This document shows positions 23,562 to 33,140 of a stretch of DNA of 64,000 nucleotides, one piece after another; position 1 is the stretch's first letter, and every line of letters starts with the position of its first letter. The stretch lies in the NCBI GenBank assembly GCA_050251615.1, contig JBFWMM010000002.1, forward strand, positions 1 to 64,000. The letters are read 5' to 3'. Under the pieces are notes generated by a model. That model was given only the letters and a program-made list of their open reading frames with translations. It was not told the origin of the DNA and made no database searches. Origin of the DNA: Sedimentisphaera sp050251615. GTDB taxonomy: Bacteria; Planctomycetota; Phycisphaerae; Sedimentisphaerales; Sedimentisphaeraceae. The translations under genes were made by a program, and so were the position numbers.

Positions 23562-25066
23562 GTGGATACAAACGCCCAGCCAGATACCGAGCAGCCTGAT
23601 AACGAATCCAATGGATACGCCATTGTGCCCATGGCCGCAGCGGCAGCCCTCGACGCATCTGCCTTCAGCAAGGTCAACGCGTCGGACGCGGTTCCGGCCT
23701 CATGGGAAGAGCGAGCCAGAAAGGCTTGGGAATACTATGTCGAAGAGCCGCTGGTAAAAAACTGTGTCAATTCATGGCGCACCTTTGCGGTCGGTGATGA
23801 AATCAAAATCACCAGCGATGACGAGACGCTGAAAGATGATGCGGTCAACGCCGCATGGCGACTCAATGTCTCGGAATTCATAAAGGACATGATCCTTCAG
23901 CTGCTGGTCAAAGGCGATGCCGTCGGCTTCAAACGATATGCAACTTCCGGTCAGGACATCGAGGAAGTGGTATGCGTCAATCCGGTTTCGGTGAAAGTGA
24001 AATATGCCCAAGGCGAGCTTATCGAAGCCAAGCAATATGCCGAAGACTCAGGATCGGCCAGCGATCCCATCGATCTTCCGGTGGATCAGGTCATCCACTT
24101 GAAATGGGATGCCCCGGGCTTTTCACCAAGAGGTAACTCACTGGTTCTTCCCGCGTTTCAGGCCATTGAACTGCTGCGTGACTACCGCCGCGCCGAACAG
24201 GCTATTGCCAAGCGTTGGGCCACGCCGTTCCGCTTGCTCAAAGTGGGCGGTGCCTTCGGACAAAAGATGGTCATGCCGGACCAGCGAATGCTGGAACAGG
24301 TCCGCGACATGGTCAACAAGATGGATATGAAAAGCGGCCTTGTGGTCCCGTTTTATGTGAATGTGGAAACCCACGGCACGGATGGCCAGGTCCTTAATGT
24401 CGAGGACAAGGTCAAGGAGGTCAAAGAAGACATCGTAGTGGCTCTCGCCTTTCCCGTTCCTTGGTGACCGGAGACGGTCCCAACTTTGCCACGGCCTCTG
24501 TGAGCATGCAAAAAATGATGGTCATGATCCGTGAGATCAAACAGGCCGCCCGCAAACTGCTCGACTGGATCTTCGATGACTGGATGGAACTGAAAGGCCA
24601 CGCCGACAAGTCCCTGCAGTTCATCTTCAACGACCTTGATCCCAGCGATGCCGTCGATTTCAAGAAGCTGCTCATCGAGCTCTATGACCGCAAACTGATC
24701 AGCCGTTCCAGCCTGCAACTCAAGATGGATCTGGACCCGGATATCGAGGCTGCCAACCGCGAGACCGAACGTAAGAACATCGACCTGATGGATGAAAAAC
24801 AGGTGAAACCGGTCGTCGATATGGTGGTGTCTGGCATCATGAGTGTGCCCAGCGCAAGAAAGATGCTCGGTATTCCCGCTGATGGTAATGATCTCGATAC
24901 TGAGGCCCACCATCACTATTCCGAGGAGCTGGAAGCAACGGCGGCAACTTCCTTGTGTGATGAATGCAGCCACTTCAATCCCGATTCCAACCGTTGCCGG
25001 GTACACAACAGCGAGCGCACCTTCGATTCCCCGGCCTGTCGATTCATTGACCGCCGGGAATCCTGA
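23562..25066 (+). pseudogene. Portal protein, interrupted by a -1 frameshift
   Basis: The head portal protein, split in two frames. The first frame (23562-24467, GTG start after GAGAGG) runs through the portal core (WEYYVEEPLVKNCVNSWR, VIHLKWDAPGFSPRGNSLV) to IVVALAFPVPW and stops. The second frame resumes at about 24452 as RSLVTGDGPNFATASVSMQKM, the segment that should follow ALAFP, and continues to 25066, ending in a CxxC-type motif (CDECSHFNPDSNRC). Adding one C at the CCC near 24452-24454 restores a single 501-residue protein. No canonical slippery heptamer is present. The gene is therefore broken, or the base was lost in sequencing. A working portal is essential for virions. Confidence 0.85.
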
Positions 25067-25068
25067 TC

Positions 25069-25908
25069 ATGCCCTCCGACCTTAAAGAGCGCATTCAGGC
25101 GGCAACGCTCAAAAGCCTGAAATCCCGTAACCGCTACAACGATTCCATTACCGCCCAACTGACCCAGTCCCTCAACAAGGCTGAACAGGAAGTGGCTCAG
25201 GCCATTTTGAAATACCGTAGCCTTGGGTCACTGCCGGATAACAAACTGGCTGCATTGAAAGGTCTGGAAAAGCTGCAGGGCGAGCTGGACGATGTTCTGC
25301 GCCAGTTGAAACGGGACCAGACACTTGTCTTCCGTAAAAGCACCAAGGACGCCTTCAAAGGCGGCATCGCACAGGGCATCACCGAGCTGACATCCGCATC
25401 GCTGCCTTTCTATGCCGACCTCAAGCCTGAGGGGATCGATAAACTTGCCACAAAGGTGTTCACCATCGTCGATACCAATGCCCTCGACTTCATGACGCAG
25501 TACAACCTCACGCTGGCCGGTGACGTAAATCGGGAACTGTCCGACGGCATAAAGCGAGTCATCATGCAGGGCATCATAGAAGGAAAAGGTACGGATGAAA
25601 TTGTCCGGGACCTCGGACGGGTTGTCATCTACAAAGATTCCTTCAAACAGGCCGGTACAAAAGTCTTCAGCAAGGCGCAGTACCGCATGGAAATGATCGC
25701 CCGCACCGAGGTGTTGCGGGCACTTAACATGGGGAGGCTCAAGTTCCACCAGCATGTCGGAATTGAGAAGCTGGAGTGGATGACCATGGGTGACGAGCGA
25801 ACCTGTCCGGTATGCGGGCCTCTTAATGGTAAAACCTTCCCAATTGATAAATTTCCCGGGCAACCGGCACATCCATTTTGCAGATGCACCAACCTTCCTT
25901 TATTTTAA
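25069..25908 (+). CDS. MuF-type head morphogenesis protein, 3' end replaced by cargo insertion
   Basis: A 279-residue MuF-like minor head protein: a long helical N-terminal part, then IARTEVLRALNMGRL, DERTCPVCGPLNGKTFPID and AHPFCRC, the conserved Cys/His end of the domain. It now ends NLPLF and stops at the junction with the metal-efflux cargo. Joining 25898 to 33576 gives NLPMRFGVGGQTGVMP and a stop that overlaps the next phage start as ATGA, so about the last 14 residues were displaced. The conserved domain itself is intact and the shortened protein may still work. Confidence 0.85.
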   Translation: MPSDLKERIQAATLKSLKSRNRYNDSITAQLTQSLNKAEQEVAQAILKYRSLGSLPDNKLAALKGLEKLQGELDDVLRQLKRDQTLVFRKSTKDAFKGGIAQGITELTSASLPFYADLKPEGIDKLATKVFTIVDTNALDFMTQYNLTLAGDVNRELSDGIKRVIMQGIIEGKGTDEIVRDLGRVVIYKDSFKQAGTKVFSKAQYRMEMIARTEVLRALNMGRLKFHQHVGIEKLEWMTMGDERTCPVCGPLNGKTFPIDKFPGQPAHPFCRCTNLPLF

Positions 25909-25915
25909 AAAATCC

Positions 25916-25943
25916 TTGACATTGAAACATGTGTTCATATATT
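25916..25943 (+). promoter_or_regulatory. Sigma-70 promoter and likely ArsR operator
   Basis: TTGACA (25916-25921), 16 bases, TATATT (25938-25943). The spacer contains TGAA and TTCA arms in a dyad-like arrangement (about 25923-25937), the kind of AT-rich site bound by ArsR/SmtB repressors. The cargo thus has its own host-type promoter, to be derepressed by metal. Confidence 0.7.
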
Positions 25944-25976
25944 ATCAAAATTGGAAACTATTGAAGCGTGGTAGTA

Positions 25977-26294
25977 ATGACATCGGAATCGACAGAAATG
26001 GCAGAACGTTTGGCGCAGTTGTTCTCCGTCCTTGGAGATGGAGCCCGCATGCGCATTCTGTTTCTTCTTCGGGATACCGAGTTCACGGTTCAGGCGTTGG
26101 CGGATGAACTTGAAATGACCCATTCAGCAGTTTCCCATCACCTGCGGCTGTTTCGTCCATATCAGTTGGTCAAAAGCCGAAAAGAAGGAAGAAACGTATT
26201 TTATTCGTTATATGATGACTGCGTGTGGAACCTGTTGGAGGTAGGTGTGGCTCACTTGCAGCATGGACATTTTGAATTCACGGTTAAACAGTGA
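25977..26294 (+). CDS. ArsR/SmtB family metal-responsive repressor
   Basis: A 105-residue winged-HTH repressor: LAQLFSVLGDGARMRILFLL, then the recognition part MTHSAVSHHLRLFRPYQLVKSRKEGRNVFYSL. C-terminal histidines (HLQHGH) and a cysteine in DDCVW could help bind metal. It probably represses the efflux operon until metal enters. ATG 25977 is chosen over the upstream GTG at 25968. Its stop overlaps the next gene. Confidence 0.88.
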   Translation: MTSESTEMAERLAQLFSVLGDGARMRILFLLRDTEFTVQALADELEMTHSAVSHHLRLFRPYQLVKSRKEGRNVFYSLYDDCVWNLLEVGVAHLQHGHFEFTVKQ

Positions 26295-26749
26295 CCTTTT
26301 TGCGAAAAACAACTCAGGCAGTGACACTGCTGCTCGTGCTCCTCATGAGCACGATGTTGGTTCTCCCTCCGGGGATGGACCTCGAGTTTTGTTTTGGCAA
26401 GGATGGCCATTTCGATGTTTCATTGAAAGGTTGCGAGGATGGTGCTTCGCCCAAGATCCCCGCAAGAGAATGGCCCTCGGTCGATGATGCGTCGCACCAC
26501 GGTAACTGCCTTGATGTCGCGGTAGCCTGTAGCGCGACACAGCAAATCGTCCGCTCCGATGGGAAAACGGATTCTTTTAGCCATAAATCCACACCAAAGA
26601 AAGATCCTTCCGACCCGCCATTTATTCCATCTGAATTCCTCACAGCTTCAGCAGGCGCATTTCCTGGCACCGATCCTTATCCCGTTTCCCCTGAGGATGT
26701 TTCCTCATCCCACCTTGTTTTTCTCCGCACTATAGTCCTCCTGATTTGA
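26291..26749 (+). CDS. Secreted or membrane-anchored protein of the efflux operon, unrecognised
   Basis: A 152-residue protein with an N-terminal signal or anchor helix (TTQAVTLLLVLLMSTMLVLPPG). The rest is periplasmic in type, with cysteines and histidines (CFGKDGHFDVSLKGC, HHGNCLDVAVAC) that could bind metal or form disulfides, and a second hydrophobic stretch at the very C-terminus (LVFLRTIVLLI). It starts at GTG 26291, overlapping the ArsR stop. I do not recognise a family; a periplasmic metal sensor or chaperone is a guess. Confidence 0.6.
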   Translation: MTFLRKTTQAVTLLLVLLMSTMLVLPPGMDLEFCFGKDGHFDVSLKGCEDGASPKIPAREWPSVDDASHHGNCLDVAVACSATQQIVRSDGKTDSFSHKSTPKKDPSDPPFIPSEFLTASAGAFPGTDPYPVSPEDVSSSHLVFLRTIVLLI

Positions 26750-26894
26750 TACCTCTCCGGAAGTAAGAGCTCCCTGTTGTTGCGAAAGCACGTGCTTATT
26801 GCGTGATTTTCAACCAGACGTGGATTGTCTTCGCTTGAAATCCGTGTTGAACCGGATTGCTGCGAGTCATTATTAATAAAAACCGGAGAAAACT

Positions 26895-28289
26895 ATGAAA
26901 TTGAACCTATTCTGGGTTCCCGTCACCGTGGCCATGATGCTCACGGCGGGATGCGCCACCCAGCGTGTAACAACGGCGCGAAATTTATCGGGAAATGAAC
27001 CCCCGCAGCATGTATTTGAACTCAAGGCGGGCCAGAAGGCTGGAGAGACGATCACGCTCTTTGCCTCGGAGCCAGCGGTGACCGTTCCTGAACAACTCAC
27101 CATGGCCACCGCCATGGCGTTGGCGTTGAAAAAGAATCCGTCACTGTCGGGATTTTCCGCAGAAATTCGCGCCAGAGATGCCGCAGCCCTTCAGGCTGGA
27201 CTTCTGCCAAACCCCGAACTAGGGGTGGAGATGGAGAATTTTGGCGGCAAGGGTGCCCTCGAAGGGGTTGATGGAGCCGAGACCACCATTGCGTTTTCCC
27301 AATTGGTGGAGTTGGGCGGCAAGCGGGCAAACCGGCAAAGGGTTGCCGCCTTTGATAAGACCCTGGCTGAATGGGATTACCAGAGCAAGAAGCTCAACGT
27401 TCTAGCCGCAACGGCAAAAGCCTTTGTAGCAGTTCTGATTGCCCAGGAGCAGGCCGTGTTGAACACCGAGTTGCTTAAACTCGCTGAACAGACCACCACG
27501 GCCGTTAGTGAAAAAGTCGACGCCGGCAAGGTCTCTCCAGTCGAAAAATCCAGAGCCCAGATAGAACTGGCTGCCGCACGGACCGAAGCCAGCAGAGCGG
27601 ATCGTGAGTTGGAAGCGGCTAAGCGGCGTCTCGCAGGATTCTGGGGGGCCGAACGCGCGAATTTTGCCCGAGCAGTTGGGCAATTGGACGACATTTCGGC
27701 GTTACCGGACGAGGAATCGCTCAAGGCGTTTTTGAACAACAATCCGGACCTGGCGCGATGGACGGCTGAAATTGAGCGAAGCGAGGCAGCTCTTCAATTG
27801 GCCCGATCCGAAGCCGTCCCCGATCTGACCTTGAGTGCCGGGGTAAGAAATTTCCAGGAGACCGACGAAAACGCCTTCGTCGTCGGCGTTTCAATCCCGA
27901 TTCCTTTCTTTAACCGCAACCAGGGCGGCGTCTCCGAGGCCCGGGCGCGTATCGACAAGGCTCAATCAGAGCAGCGGGCGGCAAAAGTCGGATTGGCGAC
28001 TGATCTTTCGGACACATGGCAGAACCTTTCCTCCGCATACACGGAGGCAATTGGCCTTCGGAATGAAATCCTCCCCAACGCTCAGGCGACTTATGAATCA
28101 ACGGAATTCGGGTATCGCGAGGGAAAGCTGGATTTTTTGCAGATGCTGGATGCTCAGCGCACCCTCTTCACCGTCAAGCGCCAATATCTGCTGTCTCTTG
28201 GAGCGTACCACTTGGCAAGCACCGACATGGAGCGTCTGGTCGGAGTGCCTCTCAGTGACATAAAAACCATCAAAAATAACGCCGAGTGA
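26895..28289 (+). CDS. TolC-family outer membrane efflux lipoprotein
   Basis: A 464-residue outer membrane factor. A signal peptide ends in the lipobox LTAGC, and two TolC-type repeats follow: long coiled-coil helices (LAATAKAFVAVLIAQEQAVLNTELLKLAEQ) alternate with beta-barrel segments (GVEMENFGGKGALEG, VGVSIPIPFFNRNQGG). It forms the outer membrane channel of the tripartite pump with the next two genes and corresponds to CzcC/CusC. ATG at 26895 follows CCGGAGA. Its stop region is tightly linked to the fusion-protein gene. Confidence 0.9.
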   Translation: MKLNLFWVPVTVAMMLTAGCATQRVTTARNLSGNEPPQHVFELKAGQKAGETITLFASEPAVTVPEQLTMATAMALALKKNPSLSGFSAEIRARDAAALQAGLLPNPELGVEMENFGGKGALEGVDGAETTIAFSQLVELGGKRANRQRVAAFDKTLAEWDYQSKKLNVLAATAKAFVAVLIAQEQAVLNTELLKLAEQTTTAVSEKVDAGKVSPVEKSRAQIELAAARTEASRADRELEAAKRRLAGFWGAERANFARAVGQLDDISALPDEESLKAFLNNNPDLARWTAEIERSEAALQLARSEAVPDLTLSAGVRNFQETDENAFVVGVSIPIPFFNRNQGGVSEARARIDKAQSEQRAAKVGLATDLSDTWQNLSSAYTEAIGLRNEILPNAQATYESTEFGYREGKLDFLQMLDAQRTLFTVKRQYLLSLGAYHLASTDMERLVGVPLSDIKTIKNNAE

Positions 28290-28303
28290 AGGAGCCTATA
28301 AGA

Positions 28304-29608
28304 ATGAAAAACAAATACGTCATTATTTCCGTTGCCGTAGTCGCCGCATTAAGCCTGGGAGCTTTCCTCTTTCCAAATGTCAATAGTGAGGAAAATCAGG
28401 TTCACGTAGAACGGACGAGCCATGCAGCCGGAGAAGAGAAAGAACACGACACCCACGACCATGATGAGCACGGCAAAGATAAGTCGACCCACCCGGCTGA
28501 GCATGCCGATCATGACGACCCTGCCGAGGGAGAAGATGGTCATGGTGAAGAGATCGTCCGGCTCTCCGATGCTGAATTGAAGGAGTTCGGCATTCATTTG
28601 AAAACCGCCCAGGCTGGCACCCTCAATCAGTACATAGAACTTCCCGGCGAGATTGTACTCAATGCCGACCGCATTGCCCATGTGGTGCCACGGGTTGCTG
28701 GCATCATCAGGGAAGTGCGGGCGACTGTGGGCGACCGGATCAAGGAGGGGCAACTCTTGGCTGTTCTGGAGAGCCGGGAGCTGGCGGATGCCAAGGCCGC
28801 CTATCTCGCTGCGATTGAACGCGAGAAGCTGGCACAGGCTAATTTTGCGCGAGAAGAGCGGCTCTGGGAAAAGAAAGTGACCAGCGAACAGGAGTACCTT
28901 GATGCCCGCCAGGCTCGCGCCGAAGCTCGAATCACAAGAAACTCGATGGAACAACAGTTACATGCCCTTGGGTTCACCGATGCTGTGCTCAAGGAGCTTC
29001 CTGAGCACCCTGACGCCACCTATACCCGCTTCGAAATCCGTGCCCCACTGGATGGAACGATTATCGAGAAACATATGACTCTTGGTGAAAACGTTGGCGC
29101 GGACGCGGATGTTTTCACTATCGCAGACCTGTCCACCGTCTGGGTGAATTTGAATATTTACCAAAAAGATCTGGTCAGTATCCACAAGGGGCAAACCGTG
29201 GGGATCGAAATCGGTCATGGCATCCCTTCCGTGGAGGGGAAAATTGCCTGGGTCGGGCCGCAGGTGGATGAGGCAACCCGCACCGCAAAGGCCAGGATCG
29301 AGTTGGTCAACTCGGACGGCAGCCTTCGACCGGGACTCTTTGTGACCGCCAAGGTCGCGGTCGGCAGTTCCCTTGCTGGTCTTGTGGTGCCCAAGAGCGC
29401 GCTTCAGTCGTTTGAGGGCAAGACTGTGGTCTTTGTGCGAACCGATGAAGGTTTCGAGCCCAAGCCGGTCGAACTTGGCCGACAGAATGGAACCACGGTG
29501 GAGATTCTTTCGGGACTCGTGGCCGGTCAAACCTATGCGGCCGAGGGATCTTTCACCCTGAAGGCGCAATTGTCCAAGGGCGCTTTCGGCGACGGGCATA
29601 ACCATTAA
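28304..29608 (+). CDS. Efflux RND periplasmic adaptor (membrane fusion protein), His-rich
   Basis: A 434-residue membrane fusion protein. An N-terminal signal anchor (YVIISVAVVAALSLGAF) is followed by a His/Asp-rich stretch (about residues 38-80, e.g. HDTHDHDEHGKDKSTH) suited to metal binding, then the lipoyl/hairpin/beta-barrel order: HVVPRVAGIIREVRATVGDRIKEGQLLAVLES, an alpha-hairpin, and DVFTIADLSTVWVNLNI. It links the RND pump to the outer membrane factor and resembles CzcB. ATG 28304 follows GAAGGAG. The His-rich segment suggests divalent metals such as Zn, Co or Cd. Confidence 0.9.
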   Translation: MKNKYVIISVAVVAALSLGAFLFPNVNSEENQVHVERTSHAAGEEKEHDTHDHDEHGKDKSTHPAEHADHDDPAEGEDGHGEEIVRLSDAELKEFGIHLKTAQAGTLNQYIELPGEIVLNADRIAHVVPRVAGIIREVRATVGDRIKEGQLLAVLESRELADAKAAYLAAIEREKLAQANFAREERLWEKKVTSEQEYLDARQARAEARITRNSMEQQLHALGFTDAVLKELPEHPDATYTRFEIRAPLDGTIIEKHMTLGENVGADADVFTIADLSTVWVNLNIYQKDLVSIHKGQTVGIEIGHGIPSVEGKIAWVGPQVDEATRTAKARIELVNSDGSLRPGLFVTAKVAVGSSLAGLVVPKSALQSFEGKTVVFVRTDEGFEPKPVELGRQNGTTVEILSGLVAGQTYAAEGSFTLKAQLSKGAFGDGHNH

Positions 29609-29624
29609 GAAAGGGGCTTGCGAC

Positions 29625-32600
29625 ATGGAAACAATTATTCGCTTTGTATTGCGCAGCCGCCTCTTGATGGGGGTGCTCGGAATCCTCGTGCTGGCTGCCG
29701 GATGGTTCAGTTATAAACAATTACCTGTCGACGCTTTCCCGGATGTCACTCCGGCGCTGGTGCAGGTATTTACGGAAACCGAAGGGTTAGCCCCCGAGGA
29801 GGTGGAAAAATTCGTCACCTATCCCGTCGAAACGGCGATGAACGGATTGCCGAACCTCAAGGAGATACGCTCCATTTCCAATTTCGGGCTCTCGGTGATC
29901 AATATTTACTTTGAGGACGGCACGGATATTTATTTCGCCCGGCAGCTTGTCGGCGAACGGTTGCAAATGGCCAGGGAAGAAATTCCTGAAGGATTTGGCG
30001 ATCCGGAAATGGGTCCGATAGCCACCGGTCTCGGGCAGATCCTGTTTTTCGTGGTCGAAGACGAAAAGCAAAGCCGCACGCCCGAGGAAATGCGGGAAAT
30101 CCAGGACTGGCTCATCAAATTCAACCTGCAGACCGTCCCCGGTGTGACCGAGGTGCTTTCCCTTGGTGGAGAGGTGAAACAGTTTCAGGTGCGGGTGCGC
30201 CCCGCCGACCTGCTTCGCTACGACCTGACCATCAATGAAATCAAGGAAAAGGTGGAAGCCAATAATGGCAATGCCGGGGCGCAGTTCCTGGTTAAGAACG
30301 CCGAAGAATACATTATCCGGTCGGTCGGTCTTGCCGAGAAAATCGGCGATCTGGAGCGGATTGTCCTTAAGGTCCAGGATGGTACGCCGGTCTATTTGAA
30401 CCAAGTGGCCAATGTTGTCATAGGTGGAGAGATCCGCCGGGGATTGGCGACCATGAACGGCAAGGGTGAAGTGGTGGTTGGCATGGTCCTCAAACTCATC
30501 GGGACTAACACCTCGACGGTTATTGCCGATGTCAAGGCCAAGCTCGAAGAGATCAACCGCGTTCTTCCCGAGGGGGTGAAGGTGGTGCCCTATTACGACC
30601 AGGCCACGCTGGTTTCAAAATGTGTCAAGACCGTCACCGACTCCTTGATCCTTGGGGTGCTCCTGGTGGCTGGGGTGCTCCTGATCTTCATGGGAGGATT
30701 GCGCGCCAGTCTGGTGGTGGCTCTATCCATCCCGTTCTCCATATTCTTCGCTTTCATCCTGATGAAGGTTTTGGGCATCAGTGCCAACTTGATGTCTCTG
30801 GGTGGATTGGCCATTGCCATCGGCATGATGGTGGATGCGACCATTGTCATGGTGGAAAACGTGGATCGAATGCTGCGTGAAGCTGATCCCGATGAATCCC
30901 GTCTGGCTATTGTCGCCAGGTCCTGCAGCGAGGTTGGAAGACCGATCATCTTTGCCATCGCCATCATTGTGATTGTCTTTCTGCCGCTTTTCACCCTGCA
31001 GGGGGTCGAGGGAAAAACCTTTAAACCGCTGGCTCAGACAGTGGCACTGGGCATGTTCGGCTCCTTGCTCTATGCACTGCTGCTCGCGCCGGTGATGTCC
31101 CACCTGCTGATGCGTCGCCCCCGCTCGGTCGCTTCCGGGGAGGGGCCGAAGGAGGCTTGGATTGTCCAGTGGCTGCTCCGGCCCTACCGTCCGGCAGTGG
31201 AGCTGTTCGTCCGCAAACGCTGGTTGGCGGTGGGGTTGGCCGGACTGATGCTGCTTGCCGGTGCTTTGGTTCTGCCCCGCCTGGGATCAGAGTTTGTGCC
31301 GCGTTTGGATGAAGGTGACCTGCTGATCCGCGCCACCATGGCTCCGTCTATCTCGCTTGAAGAATCACGGAACACCATGTCGCGCTTTGAAAAGCGGCTG
31401 ATGGATAAATTTCCAGAGGTGACCCGTGTCGTTACCCGCGTCGGTCGCGGCGAAGTCGGAGCGCATGCCGACCCGGTGAACAGCGCGGAAGCTTTCGTTG
31501 CCCTCAAGCCAAAGGATCAATGGACGAGCGCCGAAACTTCGGATGAGCTTTACGCGAAAATCAGTGAAGCTTTCGAATCATTTCCGGGAGCGCAGTTCAA
31601 CGTAACGCAGCCCATCGCGGCGGCAGTGGATGAACTTCTGACCGGAACGAAAGCGGAGCTGGCCATCAAAATATTTGGCTCTGACATGGACATACTCAAG
31701 GAAAAGGCGGCTGAAATCGAGTCCGTGATCCGAGGAGTCCCAGGGGCGGCGGATGTTCAGAAAGATCAGGTGACAGGAACGCCGCAGCTTCTTATCCGCA
31801 TTGATCGACAGGCAATAGCACGCTATGGCGTCAATGTGGAGGATGTTCAGGGTGTCATCCGAATCGCTGTCGGCGGGGAGTTTGCCGGTCAGATCTTTGA
31901 GGGTATCAGACGATTTGACATCACCGTGCGGTTCACGGAAGCCGCCCGTAGCGATGCGGACTCGATTCGGCACATTTTGATCTCCGCTCCTGGGGGGGCG
32001 AAGATTCCTCTTGATCAACTTGCCACCATCGACGAGATCATCGGGCCGCGTCAGATTACCCGGGAGAACAATCAGCGCTTCATTACCGTGCAATGCAATG
32101 TGCGTGGTCGCGATATCGGCAGCTTTGTCGCTGAGGGGCAGAAGGCCATCGCAGAAAAAGTTCAAATGCCTCCTGGGTATTTGGTCAGTTGGGGCGGGCA
32201 ATTCGAGCTCCAGCAGGAAGCAAACAAAAGGTTGGCTCTCGTTGTTCCAGTCACGCTGCTGATCATCCTTTTGCTGCTCTTTATGAACTTCGGATCGCTG
32301 AAGAACACCTTCCTGATCCTCTTCAATATCCCATTGGCGCTGGTGGGCGGTGTGGTTGCGTTATGGCTGACCGGTCAGAACCTATCGGTGCCTTCATCCG
32401 TCGGTTTTATCGCGTTGTTCGGGATCGCATTGGAGAATGGAATGGTGCTGGTTACCTATTTGAATCAACTGGTTCGCGACGGGGTGTCGGTTGACGAAGC
32501 TTCCGTTCGAGGGGCATCTCTGCGGCTTCGCCCGGTTCTCATGACTGCCATTACTACTGCACTGGGGCTTATCCCGCTGTTGTTGAGTTCCGGTACAGGA

Positions 32601-32726
32601 AGCGAGGTGCAACGGCCATTGGCGACAGTGGTTACCGGTGGACTCTTTACCTCAACTGTCCTGACCCTATTGGTCGTTCCGGCTTTGTATAAATGGTTCT
32701 CAATCCAAGTGAAGAAGGAGATTTAA
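29625..32726 (+). CDS. Heavy-metal efflux RND transporter (CzcA/CusA family)
   Basis: A 1033-residue inner membrane proton-metal antiporter. It has the RND plan: an N-terminal TM helix, a porter domain (FPDVTPALVQVFTETEGL), TM helices 2-6, a second porter domain (EFVPRLDEGDLLIRATM) and TM 8-12. The proton-relay motif in TM4 reads AIAIGMMVDATIVMVEN (about residues 395-411), closer in form to CusA than to the DFGxxVDG motif of CzcA. The methionine ladder of CusA is not clearly present, so the metal is uncertain. It exports metal with the two preceding genes as a tripartite complex. Confidence 0.92.
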   Translation: METIIRFVLRSRLLMGVLGILVLAAGWFSYKQLPVDAFPDVTPALVQVFTETEGLAPEEVEKFVTYPVETAMNGLPNLKEIRSISNFGLSVINIYFEDGTDIYFARQLVGERLQMAREEIPEGFGDPEMGPIATGLGQILFFVVEDEKQSRTPEEMREIQDWLIKFNLQTVPGVTEVLSLGGEVKQFQVRVRPADLLRYDLTINEIKEKVEANNGNAGAQFLVKNAEEYIIRSVGLAEKIGDLERIVLKVQDGTPVYLNQVANVVIGGEIRRGLATMNGKGEVVVGMVLKLIGTNTSTVIADVKAKLEEINRVLPEGVKVVPYYDQATLVSKCVKTVTDSLILGVLLVAGVLLIFMGGLRASLVVALSIPFSIFFAFILMKVLGISANLMSLGGLAIAIGMMVDATIVMVENVDRMLREADPDESRLAIVARSCSEVGRPIIFAIAIIVIVFLPLFTLQGVEGKTFKPLAQTVALGMFGSLLYALLLAPVMSHLLMRRPRSVASGEGPKEAWIVQWLLRPYRPAVELFVRKRWLAVGLAGLMLLAGALVLPRLGSEFVPRLDEGDLLIRATMAPSISLEESRNTMSRFEKRLMDKFPEVTRVVTRVGRGEVGAHADPVNSAEAFVALKPKDQWTSAETSDELYAKISEAFESFPGAQFNVTQPIAAAVDELLTGTKAELAIKIFGSDMDILKEKAAEIESVIRGVPGAADVQKDQVTGTPQLLIRIDRQAIARYGVNVEDVQGVIRIAVGGEFAGQIFEGIRRFDITVRFTEAARSDADSIRHILISAPGGAKIPLDQLATIDEIIGPRQITRENNQRFITVQCNVRGRDIGSFVAEGQKAIAEKVQMPPGYLVSWGGQFELQQEANKRLALVVPVTLLIILLLLFMNFGSLKNTFLILFNIPLALVGGVVALWLTGQNLSVPSSVGFIALFGIALENGMVLVTYLNQLVRDGVSVDEASVRGASLRLRPVLMTAITTALGLIPLLLSSGTGSEVQRPLATVVTGGLFTSTVLTLLVVPALYKWFSIQVKKEI

Positions 32727-32727
32727 C

Positions 32728-33057
32728 ATGAAAGAAGTCAAAGCATATATAGCCAAACACAAACTGGGACCGGTCACGAGGGCTCTACATAAGGTCCAAG
32801 GGCTGACCGGAGTCAGTGTCTTTGAATGCAGCGGTTATGGACGCGGTCTGGTTACCACGGCTGAGCCCGAGCTTGGGTTTCATCCAGGTGTCAAACTGGA
32901 AATAATCTGCAGGGATGATTTGGTGGATGTCGTTGTCAACGCCATCGAAAAAGCCGCCCATACCGGCTTGAAGAGCGACGGCAAAATCTACGTTGCCTCT
33001 TCAATCGAGCAGTCTGTGCGGATCAGCACCGGCGAACGAGGAGAGGGCGCGGTTTGA
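32728..33057 (+). CDS. PII-like signalling protein linked to metal RND efflux
   Basis: A 109-residue protein with a PII-like ferredoxin fold pattern: MKEVKAYIAKHKLGPVTRALHK, a short T-loop-like region (FECSGYGRG), then VKLEIICRDDLVDVVVNAIEKAAHTG and GKIYVASSIEQSVRI. PII-like genes are known to occur directly after CzcA/CusA pumps. They may sense metal or nucleotide and modulate the transporter. It follows the pump stop by one base, so it is translated with it. Confidence 0.85.
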   Translation: MKEVKAYIAKHKLGPVTRALHKVQGLTGVSVFECSGYGRGLVTTAEPELGFHPGVKLEIICRDDLVDVVVNAIEKAAHTGLKSDGKIYVASSIEQSVRISTGERGEGAV

Positions 33058-33082
33058 TGATCGCACTCTAAGGAAAAGCAAT

Positions 33083-33113
33083 ATCGCCGGACTCGGATAA
33101 AGAGTCCGGCGAT
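33083..33113 (+). terminator. Strong hairpin ending the efflux operon
   Basis: ATCGCCGGACTC (33083-33094) and GAGTCCGGCGAT (33102-33113) form a perfect 12-bp stem with a 7-base loop. There is no U-tract, so it may end transcription weakly or protect the 3' end. Confidence 0.6.
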
Positions 33114-33140
33114 CCTAAAGTAAAGACGATGAGGTGGATT

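Noticed and set aside
24445..24465. Programmed frameshift in the portal
   Set aside because: CTTTCCC is not a canonical slippery heptamer and portals are not known to need one; a lost base is simpler.
26755..26770. CTCCGGAAGTAAGAG in the cargo as a promoter copy
   Set aside because: It lacks the T after CCGG and any CCGAC(A/G) at the right distance.
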